A DNA stretch of 11,866 nucleotides from Planctomycetota bacterium (GTDB lineage Bacteria > Planctomycetota > Phycisphaerae > UBA1845 > PWPN01): positions 1,120,188 through 1,132,053 of the forward strand of contig CP070790.1 in assembly GCA_020346805.1 (NCBI GenBank), in the 5' to 3' direction. Positions 1-8,294 of the stretch are shown one piece after another. The translations under genes were made by a program, and so were the position numbers. The notes beneath the pieces were generated by a model. That model was not told the DNA's origin. It saw only the letters and a list, made by a program, of their open reading frames with translations, and searched no databases. Numbering within the stretch: position 1 is the first letter of the stretch; the number at the start of each line of letters is the position of its first letter.

Positions 1-1
1 C

Positions 2-1579
2 CTGCTGGTTGTATTAGAGGCAGGTTGTGGGCTGTCTCGTCCGATACGAATCGAATTGGCCGGTGACGTGGAAACTCCCGCCAGGTCGGTGGTAATTTTT
101 CTGGCCGACGGGATGGATCATCAGCGATTTGAGAAACTGTTAGAAGCGGATATTCTGCCGAATATAAAGAAGCGATTTGTAGAGGGCGGTGTGGGAGTGA
201 AATATCCCATTTCCAGCATGCCTTCAATCACCTATCCCAATTGTACGTCAGTGATTACCGGTGTATTTCCCGGCCATCACGGCATCATGGGGAATTTCTG
301 GTTCGATCGGCATACCCTCACCACCGGCGACTACAGGACTTATGAAACTTACCGCAATGTTAATTGGGATTTCACTTCGCACACACTGTATAGCATACTG
401 GCGGATCATTTCACGCTGAATATACAAGGCCATACCCGCCGAGGAGTAACACAGACTATAGACAACTCAAGGTCATTCGCCTGGTACTGGATAATCGGGC
501 GTTATACAGAGGCCGATCGTCATGTAGTGGATAGTCTGGAGGAAGCGACTGACACAGCTAACCGGGTAAAACGCTGGCCCACAGTGATTATGACTTATTA
601 TCCCGGTGTGGACGAAACCGGGCATCGTTTCGGCCCCCAGTCAGAGGAATATACCCAGGCGTTGATGATAATCGATGAGGCGGTGGGGCGGGTTTCAAAA
701 GGTATGAAACAGGCCGATCTTGATGGATCGACCTACTATGTGCTCATATCTGATCACGGAATGGAGCGTGTCGACCGAGATAAACGAATAGACATAATAC
801 GGTGGCTGAAGGATGTTCGGAATCTTAAGGTATGGACAGAAATGATCGCGGCCGAAGAGTATACGGATCGTTATAAATTAATTGAGTCTTATGACGCGGT
901 AGCTTCAATCGATGCCGGCCGGGCAGCCATGATACATATGAAAGGAAAACAAGGATGGCCATATCGGCCGGGGCCGAAAGAGGTATTGGATTGGATTAAT
1001 TCACCGCCGTCTATTCTTGATCTTCCTGAGGTGGGGATTGTATTTATCCGTGACGGCAGGGATCGAGTACGTATGATTTCTCGTCAAGGTAATGCCGTCT
1101 TTGAGCGGAAACAAATGGAGGGAAATACCCAATACCGAATCGTTGAATATACAGGCGATTCGTTGGGATATCGCTCAGAGCCACGGCTGGAACCGTTTCT
1201 TGGGGGGGAATGGTACAGTTCGCGTCAATGGTTGGCTGCTACGGCACATACACAATATCCCGATTGTGTGCCTCAAGCGGTGGAGATGTTCGATTCAGTG
1301 CGGACTGCGGATGTGGTGATAATGGCGGCAGAAAATGCAAACTTTAATCCTGCCGAAGTTGGTGGGCATGGTTCATGTCTGGCCCGGGATATGCGTATTG
1401 TGATGTATTTTGCCGGCCCGGATTTGCCCAAGGGCGGTAAAATCGCCCACGCCCGGCTGGTGGATGTCATGCCGACCATATTGGGGCTGCTGGGCGAAGA
1501 AAATCGGCTTAACACCATCGGCCCAATAGACGGGATAAACCTGGCCCACCAATTGCGCAATGCAAATTCGATGAATTAA
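2..1579 (+). CDS. Type I phosphodiesterase/nucleotide pyrophosphatase family protein (alkaline phosphatase superfamily), 5'-partial
   Basis: The frame is open from base 2, so the true start probably lies left of the window; the first in-frame start seen is TTG at 56. Numbering from that TTG (507 aa), the full two-metal site of the family is visible: D18 in LADGMD, the nucleophile T59 in SITYPN, D186 and H190 in VDETGH, D233-H234 in SDHGM, and H438 in GGHGS. Such enzymes hydrolyse phosphodiester or phosphomonoester bonds, usually outside the cytoplasm; the substrate cannot be told. The codons before 56 read LLVVLEAGCGLS, which resembles the end of a lipoprotein signal peptide with Cys as +1 residue, but Glu at -3 is not a classical lipobox. 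The gene ends 7 bp from the convergent hydrolase. The catalytic family is sure; the N-terminus and substrate are not. Confidence 0.9.
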   Translation: MLVVLEAGCGLSRPIRIELAGDVETPARSVVIFLADGMDHQRFEKLLEADILPNIKKRFVEGGVGVKYPISSMPSITYPNCTSVITGVFPGHHGIMGNFWFDRHTLTTGDYRTYETYRNVNWDFTSHTLYSILADHFTLNIQGHTRRGVTQTIDNSRSFAWYWIIGRYTEADRHVVDSLEEATDTANRVKRWPTVIMTYYPGVDETGHRFGPQSEEYTQALMIIDEAVGRVSKGMKQADLDGSTYYVLISDHGMERVDRDKRIDIIRWLKDVRNLKVWTEMIAAEEYTDRYKLIESYDAVASIDAGRAAMIHMKGKQGWPYRPGPKEVLDWINSPPSILDLPEVGIVFIRDGRDRVRMISRQGNAVFERKQMEGNTQYRIVEYTGDSLGYRSEPRLEPFLGGEWYSSRQWLAATAHTQYPDCVPQAVEMFDSVRTADVVIMAAENANFNPAEVGGHGSCLARDMRIVMYFAGPDLPKGGKIAHARLVDVMPTILGLLGEENRLNTIGPIDGINLAHQLRNANSMN

Positions 1580-1586
1580 ACTGCAT

Positions 1587-2984
1587 TTATCCGGAGTTTG
1601 AATTCTTATCGGCAAAGGCGGCGACGCCATTTTGGGGATCGAAGAAGTTAATGATCAGACTGTAGTAGTATGACCGGGCGAAAGCGGCGAAGCCGATGTG
1701 GCCGCCACCGGAGATGAGCAGGGCGGCAACATTGGGATTTGAGGTTTCGGCCATAAGATCGGCAATGTCCTGTGCGCAAAGGAACGGATCATTAGCCGCC
1801 TGAACCAGTAGTACAGGGATGCGTGAGTGCTCCAGTTTCCGACCGCTGGGTCTACCCCGATAGGGCAGGAATCGAAGCAGATCGTATGCATCAATTATTC
1901 CGAAGGAGCTGGTAAGTACCGAATGGGCAAATTCAAAGTTGATTATCTGACGAAGATTGCCATTGGCAACAGGGTATCCCTTACGTCGCGTACGCTCCCG
2001 TAGCGTCCATTGGTAAAAATAGGTTGCCGGATCATCAAGAACTGCCCGGGGTATATCAGTGTGATCAACGACTTCTTCCCATCTCAGAACAGGGGAAAAT
2101 GCGATTACGCCGGCGGTAAAATGCCGCCTGTCCGACTTGGGTTCGAGGATTCGTTGCAGGTCCTCTGATATACTTGGATCATTGGGTTTTCGGCCATCAT
2201 ACCAGGCGGCCAACAATCCGTGGTTGCCTCCCCAGCAAAAGGCCACTATTCCGGTTCGGTTGATGTATTGGTGATCTTCCAGCCATTCGGAAACCTTCAT
2301 CAGATCCCGGGTTTCCAGCACACCGAAATTATAATGAACTGTGGGGTAGCGGACCTCGGTCTGACCATGACCTCTGAGTTCCAGTGCCAGGACGTGGTAG
2401 CCCGCCTGGAACAATGCTTTTGCCAAATCGGTAGTGCGTTTAATGGCGTTGTCGCCCCACATACCGGGTAAAAGGACAATGCAATCGGCGGATCGGACCC
2501 GGCCGTTCTTTCTGGCAAATCCCAACCAACCACTTAGTTCGATATCCTCGTCAACCGGTATCCATACCTGCTTGAAACCGGGCCAGGGGGGCGATGGCTT
2601 CTCGATTGAGACACTGGGGCCCGCACATTGGGCGGTATGCAGCATGGCCCAATAGTTGCGAAGCAAGATATCGAGTTCGGCCGGGTTTTTCATGAAATGC
2701 TTATATATGTCGCGAGGCTCACCCTTTTCATCCAACAGGTCTTCAGTGACCATTGCCAAATGGGCTTTATTGGGGAGCAAATGCTTTATTTGTTGGTGTG
2801 CGTGTTTTAACCACTGTCTGACGGAATGGGTATGCTTGTCGCGAGACTTTGTTGAGGAATCAATTTGTATGCGTACCACGTCACCCGGTCGCATGGGGAA
2901 TGATTTTTCCTGAAAACAGCCTAACGATGTGGTTAAAATCGTTACGCTGAGGATTATCCGGTAAATTGCCCGGCCGATATCCAT
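1587..2984 (-). CDS. Alpha/beta hydrolase lipoprotein with Cys at the nucleophile elbow
   Basis: The frame extends upstream to 3155, but ATG at 2984 is the better start: it gives a short charged region, a hydrophobic stretch and SLGC (C23), a lipoprotein-like signal peptide. The 465-aa product has an alpha/beta hydrolase fold: the strand IVLLPGMWGDN, an LELRGHGQTE loop, the elbow AFCWGGN with Cys250 where most family members have Ser, Asp399 in AANDPF and His429 in GGGHIGF. The DPF and GHIGF motifs recall YheT-type hydrolases; Cys in the elbow recalls dienelactone hydrolase. A C-D-H triad and a lipid-anchored, extracytoplasmic location are inferred. The substrate is unknown. The gene converges on the phosphodiesterase and diverges from the GT-C protein. 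No clear Shine-Dalgarno precedes 2984. Longer starts would overlap the neighbour's 5' end and bury the signal peptide. Confidence 0.85.
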   Translation of the reverse strand: MDIGRAIYRIILSVTILTTSLGCFQEKSFPMRPGDVVRIQIDSSTKSRDKHTHSVRQWLKHAHQQIKHLLPNKAHLAMVTEDLLDEKGEPRDIYKHFMKNPAELDILLRNYWAMLHTAQCAGPSVSIEKPSPPWPGFKQVWIPVDEDIELSGWLGFARKNGRVRSADCIVLLPGMWGDNAIKRTTDLAKALFQAGYHVLALELRGHGQTEVRYPTVHYNFGVLETRDLMKVSEWLEDHQYINRTGIVAFCWGGNHGLLAAWYDGRKPNDPSISEDLQRILEPKSDRRHFTAGVIAFSPVLRWEEVVDHTDIPRAVLDDPATYFYQWTLRERTRRKGYPVANGNLRQIINFEFAHSVLTSSFGIIDAYDLLRFLPYRGRPSGRKLEHSRIPVLLVQAANDPFLCAQDIADLMAETSNPNVAALLISGGGHIGFAAFARSYYYSLIINFFDPQNGVAAFADKNSNSG

Positions 2985-3000
2985 GCCGATGACGTCGGCA

Positions 3001-3010
3001 CCGCTAGCGG
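3001..3010. promoter_or_regulatory. Perfect 10-bp palindrome in the divergent promoter region
   Basis: CCGCTAGCGG is a perfect palindrome. It lies 17 bp upstream of the hydrolase start on the minus strand and 57 bp upstream of the preferred ATG of the membrane protein. An adjacent imperfect palindrome, CCGATGACGTCGG (2986-2998), abuts it. The 82 bp between the two starts (2985-3066) should contain both promoters, so an operator here could control both genes. No convincing -35/-10 pair was seen, and palindromes of this length occur by chance. Confidence 0.25.
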
Positions 3011-3066
3011 GTACACTATTTGGCTTTAATGGCAACCCATGGCAGGAATATTTGCTTTTGTTCAAC

Positions 3067-5325
3067 ATGACAGATGGATATTCAAATACCGGATTTTTCC
3101 TGGCAACCAATGCCGATACCGGCCGGGGCCTATATACGGCCAAATACGGCATCACACTGATATTAATACTTACCGCTGCAACAGTAGCGGCTCACGGCTG
3201 GGCTCTGGGGGACGGTCTATTCCTTGACGATCACCTGCATCAAATCAGGCTAAGCAGCAATAGCTGGTCGTTCAAGTCACTTCTGGAAGCAACAACCATC
3301 GATCCCGAAGAATTCATGAATACCTGGTGGCAGGAAAAGCCCGTCCACTGGCAATACACCCGCCCCTTTTACGTCCTATTTGCGAAAGTCATATACCATT
3401 TATCCGGCCAAAGCGTCAAGTCGATGCATGCAGTCAGCATTATTCTGCATCTGATCAACGCATTCATGGTCCATCATCTATGTTTATTATTGACCCGTCG
3501 GCATTTCTGGTCTGTTGTGGGGGGAATGTTATTTGTGGTCTATTCTCACAGCATCTTTGCGGTGGGATGGCTGGCGGCCCAAAATGGTGTACTCCAGACG
3601 ACCCTATTATTGGCTTCATTGATTTGTTATATACGTGCGTCCGACCTGAATTTGTGTCCAAATTACGGACAAAACGAGAATGATTTAAAGCCGGCGGCGG
3701 TCCCTCCACTAAAGAGTCTGTCCTTCATATTAGCGGTGTTTCTTTGGTGCCTGGCTATCTTTTCGCGCGAAAATGCCATTGTGCTGCCGGTGTTCATAGT
3801 AGCATTTGATTTGGCATTTGGCGGACGTCAATACCTTCGAGTTCGCTGGAAAGCCTATTTATTCCTGGCGGGGATGGCATTAGCATTTATTTTCTGGAGA
3901 TTGTTCTACTTCTACCAACCCATGCCTGATTTTTATGTTCGCAGGCCCGATGGAGCGGGATATCTTTTCTGGTGTATTGCCAAGCTGATGCACTATCTGA
4001 CCGCCGTAATTTGGTTATCTCCGATGACCCTCGGGCCAACCGGTCGATATCAGCCGTTTATAGAGGTTCCGGGCGACTGTTTATTTATGTTAGCGATCCT
4101 GGTGGTGCTGGGAATGGGGTACTACCTGGCGTGTCGGCGAGCACGAGGTTATTGGATTTGGCCTTTGTGGATTTTGTTGTCGGTATTGCCGGTAGTTCCG
4201 GTAATGGCCACACCTCATTCAGGATACTTTCCAGGCGTGGGGTTCGCCATCGGGATGATTCTTGGACCGGCTCTACGGGATAGAATCAAACCGGGGTGGA
4301 TAGGGCGTTGGAGTCCTGTAGTTGCACTTTGGTTTCTGATCGCTACCACCACCTACATTCCTATTTATCGTACCTTGTGGCAATCGTTTCTTTCGGCCGA
4401 GCAGTATACGATCAGGCAAATAGCCACCCTCCCCCCACCTGATCAGGCGACCGATTTGTTCTTTATTAATCTACCTTTTGTCAATATTTATACCCAACTT
4501 CACCTGCAGGAAGTATTAGAACGAAGTGACGATTTATATCAATGTCATGTCCTTACTTATGCCCCGAATGTACTACGAATGAAATCGGATTGTGTGGTAA
4601 AACAGCTTGACGACTGTAGTTTCTCGATATCAGTTAATGGTCAGCCATACTTTTCCGGTGCTCTGGGGCGTTTCCTGGTAGAAGGCATGAAATCCAGCGG
4701 CCCATTTTGCCAAGGCGATGTCGTAAGTTGCGAGTTGTTCGATGTTCAGGTTGTACGGGCCGACACGGAGGGAGTACGAGAACTGGTGTTTAGATTTCAC
4801 AAACCGTTGGCCAATAATAATTATTGTTTTTACGTGACTACCGAGCAGTGTGCTGCCGCTCGTTTGAAATTCTGGAACCATGATGAGCCAATTATGGTTG
4901 ACGATCTCCCCGGTGACGAAGTTGATATGGATGAGGTGATCAAATCCGCTGACGAATTAGAGGGGGATAAGACTCAAGTGGCCAAGATTCTGTGTTTAGC
5001 GGCAAACTCAGACAATCCCATTGTTCAATTAACATCACAGAAGGTATTATTGCGGGTCGTTAGGCCGGTTGCTGCGGCTTTAGCCGCCCCCATTCAGGAG
5101 CTCCTCGAATCAGACGATCTGAGTCAGGCCGACTGGAGTAGGATTTATGAATGGTGGCATCGATCTGTGGACGATGAAGTTGTTGACGCATACTGGCGAC
5201 CTGATAACGACCTGATTTCGCTTCGTAAGAAACGCGATGTTTTGTTTCAGATTCGACGGATTGCCGCCAGGTTCATCCAGACGGATCTGTATATGACCGG
5301 CCCACCATATCCTGGTCCGAGGTGA
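3067..5325 (+). CDS. Polytopic GT-C-like glycosyltransferase family membrane protein
   Basis: The frame is open from 2983, but an ATG there would overlap the start codon of the divergent hydrolase. ATG at 3067 (752 aa) leaves room for promoters and puts the first membrane helix at about residues 27-47. The N-terminal two thirds show roughly 11 hydrophobic helices. After the first comes an acidic pair, LDDHLHQ (D54-D55), at the outer-loop position where GT-C enzymes keep catalytic Asp/Glu. A later SRENAIVLP stretch resembles the region seen in TMTC/O-mannosyltransferase-like proteins. GT-C enzymes move sugars from polyprenyl-phosphate carriers to acceptors on the outer face. The last ~280 residues are soluble, Cys-containing and not recognised; no TPR repeats are evident. 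The stop is 99 bp before the SDR gene, possibly one transcript. TTG at 3058, about 10 nt after AGGA, is another possible start. Confidence 0.75.
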   Translation: MTDGYSNTGFFLATNADTGRGLYTAKYGITLILILTAATVAAHGWALGDGLFLDDHLHQIRLSSNSWSFKSLLEATTIDPEEFMNTWWQEKPVHWQYTRPFYVLFAKVIYHLSGQSVKSMHAVSIILHLINAFMVHHLCLLLTRRHFWSVVGGMLFVVYSHSIFAVGWLAAQNGVLQTTLLLASLICYIRASDLNLCPNYGQNENDLKPAAVPPLKSLSFILAVFLWCLAIFSRENAIVLPVFIVAFDLAFGGRQYLRVRWKAYLFLAGMALAFIFWRLFYFYQPMPDFYVRRPDGAGYLFWCIAKLMHYLTAVIWLSPMTLGPTGRYQPFIEVPGDCLFMLAILVVLGMGYYLACRRARGYWIWPLWILLSVLPVVPVMATPHSGYFPGVGFAIGMILGPALRDRIKPGWIGRWSPVVALWFLIATTTYIPIYRTLWQSFLSAEQYTIRQIATLPPPDQATDLFFINLPFVNIYTQLHLQEVLERSDDLYQCHVLTYAPNVLRMKSDCVVKQLDDCSFSISVNGQPYFSGALGRFLVEGMKSSGPFCQGDVVSCELFDVQVVRADTEGVRELVFRFHKPLANNNYCFYVTTEQCAAARLKFWNHDEPIMVDDLPGDEVDMDEVIKSADELEGDKTQVAKILCLAANSDNPIVQLTSQKVLLRVVRPVAAALAAPIQELLESDDLSQADWSRIYEWWHRSVDDEVVDAYWRPDNDLISLRKKRDVLFQIRRIAARFIQTDLYMTGPPYPGPR

Positions 5326-5424
5326 CAAGGTTGGCTGGAGATCCGTTTCGCTATATCATGGAGTCCTGGTATTCCGGAGATGGGGAGTTCGGGGATTGTA
5401 GTTTGTGGATTTATATGTTAATAA

Positions 5425-6546
5425 ATGCGGGCAGGTATGATTGCTGACCACCCTCATACAATTTTTATGACCGGTGCCACAGGTTTTCTGGGGCACTATA
5501 TTCTACGTGGCTTGTTACAACATAAGATACGTACGGTGGTTATGTTACGTGCCCCATTGGCTCAGACCGCCGGTCGTTTGTCGGCAATGATGAAATGCAT
5601 CGGCTTTGATATAAATCCGTATATCAGCAAGCAGATGTTGATATTAGTTGAGGGATACTTGCCGAACAATTTACCCGTATGTGATTGGGGACGCACCGAC
5701 GCCGTCCTGAATTGTGCCGCCAGCTTACAGCTTTTTTCCAATGGAAACGATGATCCCTATGAAACCAATGTGGATGGTACAGAGGCTCTGATCCTATGGG
5801 CTGAGAAGTATGGTGTTAAGTATTTTCATGCCGTCAGCACCGCCTATACCTGTGGATGGAACAAAGGAGTGATTCAGGAAGTATTTCACCACCCGCAGCC
5901 GAAATTCCAGACCGATTATGAGAATAGCAAGTGGTTAACTGAAGTAATGCTCGAAGAATGGTCGCGCCGAACCAGCCATTGTTTAACCATATACAGGCCC
6001 AGCCTTATCATCGGGGATTCAGAGACCGGCTATACAACCCAGTTCGGAGGAATGTACCAGTTGGCTCGATTGGTAAGTGTGCTCAAAAACCATTATTCAA
6101 AGTCTAGCAATGGTTCGCGAACATATATACCTTTACGAATTCCCGGCAGACCCAAAGATCCACAGAATGTTGTTCCTGTAGATTTTATTTCCCAGGTTAT
6201 GCTGGAAGTCATTCTGAATCGGGAATATCAGGGGTGCATCTACCATCTGACTAATCCGGAACCACCGACTAATGATCTTTTAAAACGATGTTGTGAAGAT
6301 TATTTTGGACTATGCGGCGGTTATTTTGCCGATCCAGATGAGGTAATAGGCAAGTGTACACATGCGGAATCGCTGCTATGGGATCGTTATCATGTGCTCA
6401 CGCCACGGGTTTCACACAATCCGGTATTTGATATGGCCAACACCAAGAAAGTTATGGATCGAGCGGGCCTGAAGTTTCCAATTCTGGATCACGATCGGAT
6501 CATCAAGTTGTTTAAATACGCATCCGCCCGAAGTTGGAGGAAGTGA
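5425..6546 (+). CDS. Stand-alone thioester-reductase-like extended SDR (NAD(P)-dependent)
   Basis: The 373-aa product begins with a nucleotide-binding Rossmann motif, TGATGFLG (residues 16-23), followed by VVMLRA, where Arg after the second strand suggests NADP(H). The SDR catalytic set is present: VSTAY (S138/T139) and Y165-ENS-K169. TNVDGTEAL and YRPSLIIGDSETG are typical of the SDR branch that includes thioester reductase domains, the reductase domain of carboxylic acid reductases, and fatty acyl-CoA reductases (NAD_binding_4). Those enzymes reduce thioester-bound acyl groups to aldehydes or alcohols. Here the domain stands alone, with no adenylation or carrier domain in the window, so an acyl-CoA, an acyl carrier partner elsewhere, or a sugar-type substrate are all possible. 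ATG at 5437 (Met5) is an alternative start. It lies downstream of the membrane protein on the same strand and converges with the lipoprotein gene 18 bp away. Confidence 0.85.
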   Translation: MRAGMIADHPHTIFMTGATGFLGHYILRGLLQHKIRTVVMLRAPLAQTAGRLSAMMKCIGFDINPYISKQMLILVEGYLPNNLPVCDWGRTDAVLNCAASLQLFSNGNDDPYETNVDGTEALILWAEKYGVKYFHAVSTAYTCGWNKGVIQEVFHHPQPKFQTDYENSKWLTEVMLEEWSRRTSHCLTIYRPSLIIGDSETGYTTQFGGMYQLARLVSVLKNHYSKSSNGSRTYIPLRIPGRPKDPQNVVPVDFISQVMLEVILNREYQGCIYHLTNPEPPTNDLLKRCCEDYFGLCGGYFADPDEVIGKCTHAESLLWDRYHVLTPRVSHNPVFDMANTKKVMDRAGLKFPILDHDRIIKLFKYASARSWRK

Positions 6547-6564
6547 ACCGACCCGGCTATGGGG

Positions 6565-8085
6565 CTACCGACTTTCGATTTCCCCCTCTTTAATTACAGT
6601 ATTTAAAGGAACTCCCAAATCAGACAAATAGGTTTGGGCATCCTCCATTCGTATAACCGGGGGCAGTTCCCCCGCAGTGGTCATTATAAATCCACTGGTA
6701 CTCGTCTTTTTCAAGCTGCCGTGTGCCCCAGTCAGGCTTATGATATTAGACATCGTGGGACTTCCAGCATGCCAGCCATCACAAAGTGAGATAAGAACGT
6801 CAGGGGTATGCGTAATCAGGCCGTGAAAAGCCCGCCATAAACGATATATCGCGTCAGGGTAAACGTGCGAAACCGTTGCATCAAAAAATACACGGTCATT
6901 GATAAATCCGTCATCACCAACTTTACTGGTCTTTTTGAGTCGATCGATAATGGAAATCAGCTTGAGTGGATCACCGTATTCCGGTTGGTATCTGAAACCG
7001 GAGGCAGATTTGGAAATAAAAGCCAGACCGTTGCGGCTGAGTACAACAACATTATCGCTGTCGTCAAGATATGCTGTCAAATCGACACCTTCAATACCAA
7101 CCATGTCACGGGCTACCTGGTGAGGGGAATGGGTGTAAATACTCGCACAGGTGACAATACCGAACTGAGGTACGATTACGTCGTTCGGCTTATCCAACTT
7201 GGTACTGACACGGTAGCCCAACGTAGTAAGTATTTCTGGTAGGGGTATATATTGGCTGGTACCCAACTTATGTCCGTGGTCGGATAACAAGGTGAACCTG
7301 ACTCGGCCGCGTGTTTCATACAAAAGCGACTGGCAAAAACGGTCGAGTTGTATGAGGGCCACCTGATGGCCGTTGCGACCGATTCTCGCCCCTAATGCAG
7401 ATGTGCCGACTACGTAGGCAAGAGTAATTTTTTTCTCGGCGCGTGTTTTGAATAAATCCTGGATTCGCCGTAATTCATGACAGTACCACACATATGGTTC
7501 CATATATGCGTAAGGATGAGCTATATGCCTCAGACGATAGTCGATACATTTATGCCAGAGGGCGTTACTGGCCTTGAGGTATACTTCGTATCCGTTTGTC
7601 AGATAGTTGCCGTCGAAATACACGGATTCGATGCCCGGACTGGGTGATGTGCCGAAGAATTCGCTCAAGCTCAAATCGGTCATGACCGGAAATGGACTTA
7701 TCAGGCGGCGGGGTTGCGAGAAATACCGGAAGCGTCCCTGCCTCCATAAATCGTGGACCATGGAAAAAGGGATACTGTCCAGAATTATAATCAGGTGTCG
7801 GCAATCCTTATTTGTGATCTTGTCTAACTCGACTTTATCATCTATGACTCCATCACCGGAGGTATCATAGCCTAGCGATACAAGAATGTTCTTGGGCGAG
7901 AACTGCTCGCAGTAATCAAATTCACCGTTGCCATCTACGTCGTAAAATCTTTCATACCCGCTATTTGGGAGTGTCTTAATCGATACCGGAGCAGTGGGAA
8001 ACTGCTTGGGCCCCGGCCCCGCACAACCGGCCGTCATCGCCGTTATTATTATCAGTATAAAATGCCAAATGCGGTTCAGATACAT
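6565..8085 (-). CDS. Alkaline-phosphatase-superfamily lipoprotein with EF-hand-like loops and a degenerate metal site
   Basis: The 506-aa protein starts with a textbook lipoprotein signal: basic start, IWHFILIIITAM core, lipobox TAGC with C21. Two calcium-loop-like motifs follow, DVDGNGEFD (49-57) and DTSGDGVID (74-82), of the EF-hand/thrombospondin-3/dockerin type. The rest follows the alkaline phosphatase fold: D103 in LIIILDS, a nucleophile-position T136 in FPVMTD, D269-H270 in SDHGH and H455 in GAHGS. The usual D-x-x-G-H step is different: YVVGTSALGARIG aligns with the neighbour's YYPGVDETGHRFG, putting S229 for Asp and A233 for His. So one metal site appears intact and the other lacks two of three ligands. 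It may be a mono-metal enzyme (as in phosphoethanolamine transferases) or a binding protein. AAGGG about 10 nt upstream is a weak ribosome site. Confidence 0.85.
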   Translation of the reverse strand: MYLNRIWHFILIIITAMTAGCAGPGPKQFPTAPVSIKTLPNSGYERFYDVDGNGEFDYCEQFSPKNILVSLGYDTSGDGVIDDKVELDKITNKDCRHLIIILDSIPFSMVHDLWRQGRFRYFSQPRRLISPFPVMTDLSLSEFFGTSPSPGIESVYFDGNYLTNGYEVYLKASNALWHKCIDYRLRHIAHPYAYMEPYVWYCHELRRIQDLFKTRAEKKITLAYVVGTSALGARIGRNGHQVALIQLDRFCQSLLYETRGRVRFTLLSDHGHKLGTSQYIPLPEILTTLGYRVSTKLDKPNDVIVPQFGIVTCASIYTHSPHQVARDMVGIEGVDLTAYLDDSDNVVVLSRNGLAFISKSASGFRYQPEYGDPLKLISIIDRLKKTSKVGDDGFINDRVFFDATVSHVYPDAIYRLWRAFHGLITHTPDVLISLCDGWHAGSPTMSNIISLTGAHGSLKKTSTSGFIMTTAGELPPVIRMEDAQTYLSDLGVPLNTVIKEGEIESR

Positions 8086-8294
8086 AAAAAGACAACCCTT
8101 GGATTCTCAAAAGGGCATGATATTAACAAAACCGACTTATAATCTGTCCCATGTAATACATCGTTTTCTTGATTGTTTCAATAAGATGCTTCATCAGCTT
8201 CATTAAAGAGATTCAGGGGCTCAATATAGGGTTTATAGGGCATTTTTATATAGTATAGTTGTCTCCGACAGACACACACGATAGATTATCCACT
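8086..8294. other. Divergent intergenic region between the lipoprotein and purM
   Basis: These 209 bp are AT-rich and hold no credible gene. They should carry promoters for both flanking genes. Two overlapping TATAGT sequences (8249-8254 and 8254-8259) lie about 40 bp before the purM ATG and could serve as a -10 element, but no good -35 box stands at the right spacing. Two short direct repeats with 9-bp period occur: GCTTCAT at 8188 and 8197, and TATAGGG at 8225 and 8234. I see no purine-riboswitch signature. Confidence 0.4.

Noticed and set aside
1560..1600. Bidirectional terminator between the first two convergent genes
   Set aside because: Only a 5-bp ATGCA/TGCAT match with a long loop was found; too weak to call.
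5322..5447. 41-codon frame (GTG start) overlapping the end of the membrane protein and the start of the SDR
   Set aside because: Short, no convincing ribosome site or family resemblance, and it overlaps two well-supported genes.
6865..7242. 125-codon plus-strand frame inside the second phosphatase-like gene
   Set aside because: Shadow of the minus-strand gene, which has a signal peptide and clear motifs.
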